Assembly (NCBI GenBank): GCA_030642325.1
Contig: DAOWNY010000099.1
Span: 1-6,940, forward strand
Reading direction: 5' to 3'
DNA: 6,940 nt
DNA from: Deltaproteobacteria bacterium
Lineage (GTDB): Bacteria; Desulfobacterota; DAOWNY01
Below the pieces are notes generated by a model. It searched no databases. It saw only the letters and a list, made by a program, of their open reading frames with translations, and was not told where the DNA came from. Both the position numbers and the translations under genes were made by a program. Below, piece after piece: positions 1 through 5,133 of the stretch; within the stretch, counting starts at the first letter, position 1, and every line of letters begins with the position of its first letter.

Positions 1-100
1 AGTGTAAATTGAGTAATTTTTCATTTCCGTCACCCCCGCCGTTGTTATTCATATATTTTATCATACAACCCGATGTCATTAATTTAAGAGTTAACCATAT

Positions 101-183
101 GTCATGCCCGTGCAAATGGGAACCCGGAAGTCTTGAAGTCGACAGGATTACCGTCATTCCCGCCTGCGCGGGCATGACGGTAA
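101..183. repeat. Palindromic REP/MITE-like repeat element (GTCATTCCCGC family)
   Basis: Two nested symmetries are visible. The outer ends GTCATGCCCGTGCA (101-114) and TGCGCGGGCATGAC (165-178) are inverted copies with 13 of 14 positions paired. Separately, 148-163 and 168-183 form a 16-bp inverted repeat with one mismatch around a 4-nt loop. The core CCGTCATTCCCGCC matches the widespread intergenic repeat type (CGTCATTCCCGC...GCGGGAATGACG) seen in many proteobacterial genomes, where two half-elements are often joined by a short AGTCTTGAAGTC-like linker, as at 128-139 here. There is no coding capacity. Transcribed, it would fold into a strong hairpin; it lacks a downstream T-run on the plus strand, so terminator function is not indicated. 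Confidence 0.75.
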
Positions 184-270
184 AAAACTATGCTTAGGCA
201 AAATATTCTTTAGTTAGCGGCATTGCTATACAAGTATTGATTTATTTTTTTAAAATTATACCTAAGTTGA

Positions 271-290
271 GCGATCAGCTGTCAGCACAC
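271..290. repeat. Degenerate heptamer repeat, block 1
   Basis: After a partial unit, the sequence reads AGCTGTC, AGCACAC in consecutive 7-nt units (277-290), then AAACG. The same AGCACAC unit followed by an ACACG-like tail recurs at 528-539, so this block and block 3 are related. Confidence 0.45.
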
Positions 291-388
291 AAACGTTTAG
301 CTTTGAAAATCCGAGGTATTACGGGTAGCTTGAAATAACACCCAATGGGTGAAAGTTTGTAATAGCAAAACATCATGTGATCATTTTG

Positions 389-416
389 GCTAATAGCTAA
401 CTGCTAAAGGCTAACC
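389..416. repeat. Degenerate heptamer repeat, block 2 (GCTAANN x4)
   Basis: Four consecutive 7-nt units share GCTAA and differ only in the last two bases: GCTAATA, GCTAACT, GCTAAAG, GCTAACC. The periodicity is exact over 28 bp. This resembles the short tandemly repeated heptamers known from cyanobacteria and some other bacteria. It is not coding. Confidence 0.6.
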
Positions 417-506
417 GCACAGCTTGAACCATTTTGGGGTCAAAAAGTATGATATGTGCCTTGAAAGCTCCCATTTATGCGACGTTAAATTAGCGCCCTT
501 CGTACG

Positions 507-534
507 AGCTGTTAGCTGTGAGTAGTCAGCACAC
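507..534. repeat. Degenerate heptamer repeat, block 3
   Basis: Consecutive 7-nt units AGCTGTT, AGCTGTG, AGTAGTC, AGCACAC start with AG and drift in the remaining bases. The last unit is identical to one in block 1 (284-290). Confidence 0.5.
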
Positions 535-622
535 ACACGGTCAGGAAACTAATTGATATAATTGATTAAAAAATGGGATTTTCTATATAATCAAGTTATT
601 TCCGGTGCATAAATTTTTTTAC

Positions 623-651
623 TTAACAATCCGGAAGATTTCATGTATACT
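623..651 (+). promoter_or_regulatory. Sigma-70 promoter of the TRL-like lipoprotein gene
   Basis: TTAACA (623-628) and TATACT (646-651) are separated by exactly 17 bp, which predicts transcription starting near 657-659 and a leader of roughly 40 nt. A near-perfect 15-nt palindrome, CCGGTGTGACATCGG (656-670; only the fourth pair is G.T), lies over the predicted start site. It is either an operator or a small 5'-end hairpin. An AT-rich tract upstream (549-620) could act as an UP-like region. Confidence 0.6.
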
Positions 652-695
652 ACCTCCGGTGTGACATCGGTAGGCAAATTATGAAAGGAGGAGAC

Positions 696-1019
696 ATGCG
701 TAAGACTTTGTTATTAACCATTTTTTTGTTTACGGCAACTTTCCTGTCAGGTTGTGCGGCAGTATCATCACCCGTCAGTAATGGCCTTCTGTTTACAAAT
801 GTAAAGGGGCCGGTTGCCGTGACTGGTGACAGTAATATTTATTCTAAAGTGGGAACTTCTTCGTGTATCACGGTATTAGGCATAGTAGCAACTGGTGATG
901 CCAGCATCGAAACCGCAATGAAAAATGGCGGTATTTCAAAAATACACCATGTTGACCATAAAAGTACCAGTATATTGTGCATTTACGCTAAATACGTTAC
1001 GATTGTTTACGGGGAATAA
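696..1019 (+). CDS. TRL-like family lipoprotein, 107 aa
   Basis: A small exported lipoprotein of the TRL-like family, whose name comes from a tRNA-associated locus and whose biochemical function is unknown. Residues 1-19 form a signal peptide (MRK, then a hydrophobic run) ending in the lipobox LSGC with the lipidated Cys at residue 20, so it should be membrane-anchored, most likely in the outer membrane. The mature part carries family hallmarks: GLLFTNVKGPVAVT, a C-x-x-VLGIVATGDASIETA core, NGGISKIHHVDHK and the C-terminal IVYGE. Length is normal for the family. I chose ATG 696 over the in-frame ATG 681 because a strong Shine-Dalgarno (AAGGAGGAG, 685-693) lies between them, and because starting at 696 gives a standard signal peptide. 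It has its own promoter and a likely terminator, so it appears monocistronic. No tRNA gene is visible nearby. Family assignment is strong; function is open. Confidence 0.9.
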   Translation: MRKTLLLTIFLFTATFLSGCAAVSSPVSNGLLFTNVKGPVAVTGDSNIYSKVGTSSCITVLGIVATGDASIETAMKNGGISKIHHVDHKSTSILCIYAKYVTIVYGE

Positions 1020-1041
1020 CCATACCTTTTTAAAATTCTTC

Positions 1042-1072
1042 GGGATCCGGCTGACGGGTCCCCGGCCTTTAT
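1042..1072 (+). terminator. Probable intrinsic terminator after the TRL-like gene
   Basis: GGGATCC (1042-1048) pairs with GGGTCCC (1056-1062), seven pairs including one G.T, around the 7-nt loop GGCTGAC. It begins 22 bp after the stop codon. The following CGGCCTTTATT is a poor U-run, so termination may be weak. Confidence 0.45.
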
Positions 1073-1681
1073 TGTATCCAGGTGCCATAAAGCGTATAAC
1101 GGCGCAGGGCTGAAGGGCTTGTGCCCTATGACGGACCGGTCGAACAGCCATGCCGGCAGCACTTCCATAGGACCTGGTGAAACTAAAAATTCTTTTTTTC
1201 AAGAAAGGCTATAATATAAAAAGCTTGCCGATACCAATCGCCCCTTTGCCAAAAATGGCACCCTGAACCACTGCCATACGCCCCGACCCTTCGCAAAACT
1301 TCCCCCAGGCTTCACGTATGAGCAAAACCCCGACGCCCTTATAAAAGGCAGTTCATCAAGAAACATTGTCGGACGTGGGATTTATTCAATACGTTATCAT
1401 ATTTTCAAAAGTTGGAGTATTACATTCGGCATAATTCTTGCTTATTTTTTACATACAAGGCATGATCCCTTTATTTATCGGACGAAGTAAATTCGGCACA
1501 TTTTAGTAATTCGGCTTTATCCCTTTCCTCCACAATACGATGAATAAACCGGGATTAAGCGCTGTTGCCGGCTGTGCCAAGAGCTACTCCATGTGGAGAT
1601 CACATAACTTATTATTACAAGCGATTGTCCTCTTAAGCTAACCGGATACACATGCATGGTATGATAAAATTTTATAATTAA

Positions 1682-1710
1682 TTGAAAAATATATATACTT
1701 TGTCCATAAT
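1682..1710 (+). promoter_or_regulatory. Sigma-70 promoter of the small exported protein gene
   Basis: TTGAAA (1682-1687) and CATAAT (1705-1710) with a 17-bp spacer, embedded in a very AT-rich tract (1664-1702). The predicted start near 1716-1718 leaves a leader of about 40-50 nt before the coding region, which agrees with the position of the ribosome binding site. Confidence 0.5.
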
Positions 1711-1744
1711 AGTTCCGGGGCGGAAAACTGGAAGTGGTAAATTT

Positions 1745-1771
1745 ATGAGAAAGAGAGGTGATACATATTAA
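1745..1771 (+). other. Possible 8-codon leader ORF
   Basis: ATG 1745 opens a frame encoding MRKRGDTY, with TAA at 1769-1771. A purine-rich GGAAGTGG (1730-1737) sits 7 nt upstream and could serve as its ribosome binding site. Its stop codon overlaps by one base the ATT codon at 1767-1769, which is the best-spaced candidate start for the next gene, so translational coupling is conceivable. It may equally be chance. Confidence 0.2.
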
Positions 1772-2234
1772 AAATTTTTTAGTTATTATCCTGGGAATAT
1801 GCGTCTTTTTTGGCTTGATGGCTACCGACATTCAAGCTGAAGCGGATATAGACAATGCGGCAATGCAATCCCGCCGGAAAATATCGGATTCTTACTCCAT
1901 TGAGGGACGATATGAAGGAAATGAAATAAAAATAGGGCAAGGCGGCGGTAAGTATATGGTTGCACTGATATTAACCGGCAATACCATCATCAACATACAA
2001 CTTTTTCTGGAAACTGACGGTGAATTGCCCATAACTCCCACTTATAGTCAATTGGGTGTCTTTAAATTACCGATTGGTTCCTCCATGGGAAGTGATGATC
2101 AGGGGAAAACCACCTTTTACTTCTTAGTTCTGGAGAATAAAATACTTTTTTTACGACAAAAAAGTTTTATTGATACCTCCGAAAAAGATTATCTTACTAT
2201 AGGAATTCTGGATAAAATCGAGGATGATGAATGA
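1758..2234 (+). CDS. Small exported protein of unknown family, 158 aa (155 aa if ATT start)
   Basis: I do not recognise the family. The N terminus is a clear Sec signal peptide: a Lys-Asn, a hydrophobic run (FLVIILGICVFFGLMAT) and a likely type I cleavage site after IQA (residue 27). The mature part is about 130 residues, mostly alternating hydrophobic/polar segments that suggest beta strands (for example EGRYEGNEIKIG and YMVALILTG), with an acidic tail (KIEDDE) and no cysteine, so a soluble periplasmic or secreted beta-rich protein is likely. The start is unclear. GTG 1758 opens the frame but its upstream purines are crowded against it. AGAGAGGTG (1752-1760) would be ideally placed for ATT 1767, which gives the textbook signal start (M)KNFLVII. 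It has its own promoter and converges on the minus-strand CheX-like gene. Real gene: likely; function: unknown. Confidence 0.7.
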   Translation: MIHIKNFLVIILGICVFFGLMATDIQAEADIDNAAMQSRRKISDSYSIEGRYEGNEIKIGQGGGKYMVALILTGNTIINIQLFLETDGELPITPTYSQLGVFKLPIGSSMGSDDQGKTTFYFLVLENKILFLRQKSFIDTSEKDYLTIGILDKIEDDE

Positions 2235-2242
2235 TATTAATA

Positions 2243-2329
2243 AACCGGCTCCTTCCCTTCCGGAATTCCGCCCCGGTAATTAGGGAGATAATCTTTAAAT
2301 AGCCATGAAATTTTTATTTCCGGCCGGTT
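2243..2329. repeat. Inverted repeats between convergent genes
   Basis: AACCGGC (2243-2249) and GCCGGTT (2323-2329) are inverted copies about 73 bp apart. Between them lie a 10-bp palindrome CGGAATTCCG (2261-2270) and a CCGGT (2273-2277) that can also pair with ACCGG (2244-2248). The location between two convergent genes fits a bidirectional end-of-transcript structure, but no proper U-run follows on either strand, so I do not call a terminator. Confidence 0.3.
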
Positions 2330-2359
2330 AAGTTGAGAATCACCTTAAATTTTAGAGCC

Positions 2360-3040
2360 TTACGATTGACCAGCCATAATGGCATCAATGTCCGGCTCAG
2401 AGTTGTCTGTTGACCTTTCTTCGGTTTTTGGCTTGTTTTGGTTCATTATGAAATCGATATCAAATTCATCTTTGTTCTCCTCTTTTTCCAGGGGAAACAA
2501 CTGGATAAATTCTGTTTCTTCCATGCTGATCTCAATGTAAAAAGATTTTAATCCGGCGGTTTTAAAAGAAAGCCTTCGGCACTTGGGACTATTTAATTGA
2601 GTGGCGATCGACAGCTTAATGGCGCTTGAAATGGCTATTGCCTTTGGTTGATTATTGTTTGCGGTTAAATCAAATCTCTCTTCGATCGCTCTTCGAATCT
2701 TCCCGGTGACTTGATTAACCAGTTCGCCGATATAGTTTACAACATCATCGGAAGTATGGCTGGTAGCAAGTTCTTCTTCAGGTAACCCCATGTAGGTCAT
2801 CGCCAGTCGGTACAACTCTAATCCGGCCTCGGCGGAAAAGTTCATAATAAATAATCCCGAATAATCTCCATAAAATTGAACAAAGCACCCGATATCCGGT
2901 TTTAAGTGGATGACGGGTATCCTCTGAACAATGGAAGAGTGACTAATATTGCTTCCGGTAGCAGATTCCAGTACTTCTTTGCCGGCACTGCAGGTAATCC
3001 TGGCAATCTCGTTTAGTGCATTAAATTTCTGTGCTTTCAT
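2360..3040 (-). CDS. CheX-like (DUF3334-type) protein with C-terminal DIDxIM motifs, 226 aa
   Basis: A cytoplasmic protein related to the CheC/CheX/FliY group, whose characterised members dephosphorylate CheY~P; it resembles the DUF3334 branch. Visible features: a first strand/helix half with GLFIMNFSAEAG (62-73), then TSDDVVNYIGELVNQVTGKI (96-115) carrying the E-x2-N signature (E106, N109) and G113 of CheX/CheC active-site helices. After about residue 185 the fold gives way to an acidic, probably disordered tail with two near-identical motifs, DIDFIM (194-199) and DIDAIM (217-222). These resemble the DEIDALL-type FliM N-terminal peptide that binds CheY~P (inference). No signal peptide or membrane segment. 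The start is supported by AAGGAGAG 4 nt upstream. Its role may be phosphatase or adaptor for the receivers encoded nearby; only one E-x2-N helix is seen, as in CheX. Fold assignment is fairly confident, partner unknown. Confidence 0.8.
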   Translation of the reverse strand: MKAQKFNALNEIARITCSAGKEVLESATGSNISHSSIVQRIPVIHLKPDIGCFVQFYGDYSGLFIMNFSAEAGLELYRLAMTYMGLPEEELATSHTSDDVVNYIGELVNQVTGKIRRAIEERFDLTANNNQPKAIAISSAIKLSIATQLNSPKCRRLSFKTAGLKSFYIEISMEETEFIQLFPLEKEENKDEFDIDFIMNQNKPKTEERSTDNSEPDIDAIMAGQS

Positions 3041-3594
3041 GACTCTCTCCTTTTATGATAAGTGCGGGGGCACCATTAACATTATTTTATTGATAAAGCC
3101 CTTTCCTGAGATGGCAATAATCGGCGGCAAACGACCATAATTAATGGCGAATGTATTGTTTTGTGCATCCCTGTGAAAAAAAGGTTTGTTCCGGTTCAAA
3201 GCAATATATTTCTTTGCACTCATCCTCTTTTCTTTATCGGCAAAACAAAAAAGATATTGAGGATTATGTTGCCCGGAAAAATTTACCATCAAGAGCTCTC
3301 TTTTGCCGGTTCCTGTATATCATTCAAAAAATAATGGCGGGTGTTCAATTTTTTTTCTAAAAGATTGACATTAGCGGCTGGATCGTACAAAATTGTTATG
3401 GACCCTTTGTTTTATGGAAACCCATTTGCCCCATTATTATTTTTCACTTATTCGGCAATTTTTTTTAATTATATCCAGGCTTGCTCGTATTTTACCAATC
3501 ATTGCCATGCGGTTTAATTTCTTGCCTGAACTCATTCAAACAACAATGTTATTAAGGCACCTAAAGTTTTAAAGAAGCCATTGGGGGGACAATT
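3041..3594. other. Divergent intergenic region between the CheX-like and receiver-PFK genes
   Basis: This 554-bp spacer separates two divergent genes and should hold promoters for both. On the plus side a sigma-70 candidate is visible (3365-3393). On the minus side I see only the ribosome binding site (AAGGAGAG, 3045-3052) and no clear promoter. A GG-N10-GC pair with TTGC (3415-3429, tggaaacccatttgc) has the spacing of a sigma-54 -24/-12 site but several consensus bases are wrong. A copy of ATTCGGCA lies at 3450-3457. Overlapping short frames on both strands (3053-3292 minus, 3151-3360 plus) are not convincing genes. Confidence 0.5.
3365..3393 (+). promoter_or_regulatory. Candidate sigma-70 promoter of the receiver-PFK gene
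   Basis: A perfect -35 hexamer TTGACA (3365-3370), a 17-bp spacer, and CAAAAT (3388-3393), which keeps the important second A and final T of the -10 box. It implies a leader of about 195 nt before ATG 3595, long enough for post-transcriptional control, though I see no strong hairpin in it. A weaker alternative is TTTACC-N16-TTTAAT (3491-3518). Confidence 0.4.
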
Positions 3595-5058
3595 ATGAAA
3601 GAAAAATATAAAATCCTGATTATCGTTGATGAAAATGATAATCGAAACAGCTATTCCAACATCCTGAAAAATTTACCGGAATTTCATGTGCTGACAATAA
3701 AAAAGGATCAGGTTACCTTTAAAAAGATCATTAAAATATTGCCCGACATTATTATATGTGTTTTAGATAATTACGAAATTTTTGAACAAGAATTGCATAA
3801 TTTATTAAAATCAGACCCACAAGCTGGTTTAACCAACATTTATTTAATCATCGTTGGAGATCAGAATAATAAGGCATTGGAACATAACCTTGCCGACGAA
3901 TACCTTGCCAAATCTGTAGACCCCGAAGAACTTCTATTTAATGTTAAAGTAGGTCTAAAAATAATCTCCCGACTGAAAAAGACTCAAATTGAAGCGGAAA
4001 ATATGTTCAAAGAGATGGATGTTCTTTTGATCCAGGAGGGGGGATGCGCCCCCGGATATAATCCGGTAACCGCTTTCATCACTTATCATCTTGAGAGTCA
4101 GGGGCGGAGGGTTTATGCTACCCTTGAGGGTTTCAGATCCCTTGTTTCCGGCAATACCACCGATTTTCTCCGGCTGGTGTATAATCCGGATTTATTCAAG
4201 AAATTGGATTACATTCCAGGGGTATATCACGTTGCCCCCCTATCCGAATCGCGGGGAGCCCGGTTAAGGGGAGAACGGTACCGGGATTTTCTTAAAATTG
4301 AATTTCAGAAAAAAGCGGCGGCCAATATAAAAAAAAGGAAAGTTAAAGTAATTATTGCCATTGGAGGTAACGGTACATTCAAGGGAATTCAATCCCTGTG
4401 CGAGATGCTGCCCACGTCAATTCAAGTATTTTTTCTCCCGGTGACAATTGACAGTGATATCGCCGGTACCGAGTGCATCGGGCAACATACCGGCATCGAA
4501 ATGGGAGCGGAAAAAATCAGGTGTTTCATGGCCGATGCCCGCACTCACAAAAGGACATATATAGTTGAGATGATGGGAGCCCAGAGTGGTTTCCATGCCC
4601 TCCATTCCTGTCTCGGCTCCCGGGCGCACTTGGCGGTGCTTCCCAATAGCGTTATCGACCATAAAAAGGTGGCTGAGGCCATTAACCGGCGGGGAGAATG
4701 CGTCATCGTAGTTGCCGAAGGTTACAAAAAAGAGGAGCGAGACGCTAAAAAATTGGGGGATAACGCTGCGGAATATTTTTATCGGGAACTTCTTGGTACC
4801 GGGGCTAAGATTAACAGGAGGGTGGTATGTGAACCTTTTTCCAGAGACATCAGGGGGGCTGCTCCCAAAAACCAGGATATCTCCCTCTGCCAGCGGATGG
4901 CTTACAATGTTACCGCCTACATAAAAGCCGGTACTTCCAGACTAATGCCGGCAGTCCTGGCCGGCAAGGAACACGCCATCCCGTTTAATGAGATTCGGAC
5001 CGACAACCGGGTGGAAGAAAATCTTCTTGTCCTGGCTAACCGCCTTACCAGGGATTAA
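3595..5058 (+). CDS. Degenerate receiver domain fused to a 6-phosphofructokinase-like domain, 487 aa
   Basis: Two-domain cytoplasmic protein. Residues 6-122 look like a response-regulator receiver: acidic pair D12/E13 after ILIIV, PDIIICVLD (50-58), and the C-terminal DEYLAKSVDPEELLFNVKVG (101-120) with the conserved Lys at K106. The canonical phospho-acceptor position is V56 and the conserved Ser/Thr is V87, so phosphorylation in the usual way is unlikely. A charged helix (122-141) links to a PFK fold: GGCAPGYN (149-156), ESRGARLRG (218-226), IGGNGTFKG (256-264), TIDSD (284-288), MGAQSG (327-332), AEG (374-376) and SRDIRG (416-421). Compared with E. coli PfkA, T125, D127, D129, E222 and R252 have counterparts, whereas D103 is N259, R171 is A329 and H249 seems to be R417. 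The PFK part has about the usual length (~345 aa). Start supported by GGGGGG 6 nt upstream. Activity, altered phosphoryl donor or a pure sensor role are all possible. Confidence 0.85.
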   Translation: MKEKYKILIIVDENDNRNSYSNILKNLPEFHVLTIKKDQVTFKKIIKILPDIIICVLDNYEIFEQELHNLLKSDPQAGLTNIYLIIVGDQNNKALEHNLADEYLAKSVDPEELLFNVKVGLKIISRLKKTQIEAENMFKEMDVLLIQEGGCAPGYNPVTAFITYHLESQGRRVYATLEGFRSLVSGNTTDFLRLVYNPDLFKKLDYIPGVYHVAPLSESRGARLRGERYRDFLKIEFQKKAAANIKKRKVKVIIAIGGNGTFKGIQSLCEMLPTSIQVFFLPVTIDSDIAGTECIGQHTGIEMGAEKIRCFMADARTHKRTYIVEMMGAQSGFHALHSCLGSRAHLAVLPNSVIDHKKVAEAINRRGECVIVVAEGYKKEERDAKKLGDNAAEYFYRELLGTGAKINRRVVCEPFSRDIRGAAPKNQDISLCQRMAYNVTAYIKAGTSRLMPAVLAGKEHAIPFNEIRTDNRVEENLLVLANRLTRD

Positions 5059-5133
5059 TAATGAATAAATGGTAACCGTTCAAGGTATCAAGGATTCACA
5101 GCCAACGATTCAAAAGTGATCTATTTTACCGCT
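5059..5133. other. Short spacer between convergent genes
   Basis: The 75 bp between the receiver-PFK stop and the kinase stop hold no clear terminator. The best symmetries are GGTAA (5071-5075) with TTACC (5125-5129), and GTGA...TCAC followed by TTTT when read on the minus strand. Both stems are too short to call, so read-through antisense transcription between the two genes is possible. Confidence 0.4.

Larger units (their letters stand above)
1..695. other. Gene-free, repeat-rich intergenic region
   Basis: I see no credible gene here. The only sizeable open frame (9-197, +) has no ribosome binding site and its last third is simply the translation of a palindromic repeat, so I do not call it. 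The stretch holds a palindromic GTCAT-type element (101-183) and a 14-bp partial relative of its core at 27-40. It also has three blocks of degenerate 7-nt repeats (271-290, 389-416, 507-534), a 13-nt palindrome CACCCAATGGGTG (339-351) and a near-perfect 9-bp tandem TAATTGATA/TAATTGATT (550-567). The promoter and leader of the downstream lipoprotein gene close it. The repeat density fits a chromosomal intergenic repeat island. Confidence 0.7.
1020..1757. other. Long intergenic region, no credible gene
   Basis: Apart from the terminator hairpin near 1042 and the promoter near 1682, I recognise nothing firm. Open frames on the minus strand (936-1202 and 1517-1831) overlap the flanking plus-strand genes and lack ribosome binding sites. 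From 1078 to 1177 there is a GC-richer patch whose ends CCAGGT and ACCTGG are complementary, enclosing a hairpin AGGGC-TTGT-GCCCT (1114-1127); it could be a structured RNA or an old repeat, but the outer stem is only 6 bp. TGCCA-AAAA-TGGCA (1247-1260) and CTCCA-TG-TGGAG (1587-1598) are short hairpins. ATTCGGC occurs at 1424, 1491 and 1509. Confidence 0.5.

Noticed and set aside
9..197. Plus-strand open frame of 62 codons
   Set aside because: No ribosome binding site, and its end is only a translation of the palindromic repeat.
1141..1165. Minus-strand similarity to the 16S rRNA phrase GTGCTGCATGGCTGTCGTC
   Set aside because: Only a short gapped match; the flanking bases do not continue as rRNA, so it is coincidence.
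936..1202. Minus-strand open frame of 88 codons with a basic, Arg-rich sequence
   Set aside because: TTG start, no ribosome binding site, overlaps the 3' end of the well-supported lipoprotein gene and runs through its terminator.
1517..1831. Minus-strand open frame of 104 codons
   Set aside because: Covers the promoter, ribosome binding site and signal-peptide region of the plus-strand gene; low-complexity composition and no family resemblance.
3053..3292. Minus-strand small frame ending just before the CheX-like gene (56 codons from ATG 3223)
   Set aside because: Its position is operon-like, but the purine run AGAGG touches the start codon with no spacer, the protein has no recognisable features, and a plus-strand frame of similar length overlaps it. 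I would change my mind if it were conserved.
4417..4924. Alternative frames inside the PFK domain (4417-4662 minus, 4712-4924 plus)
   Set aside because: Shadows of a gene with clear domain motifs across the same bases.
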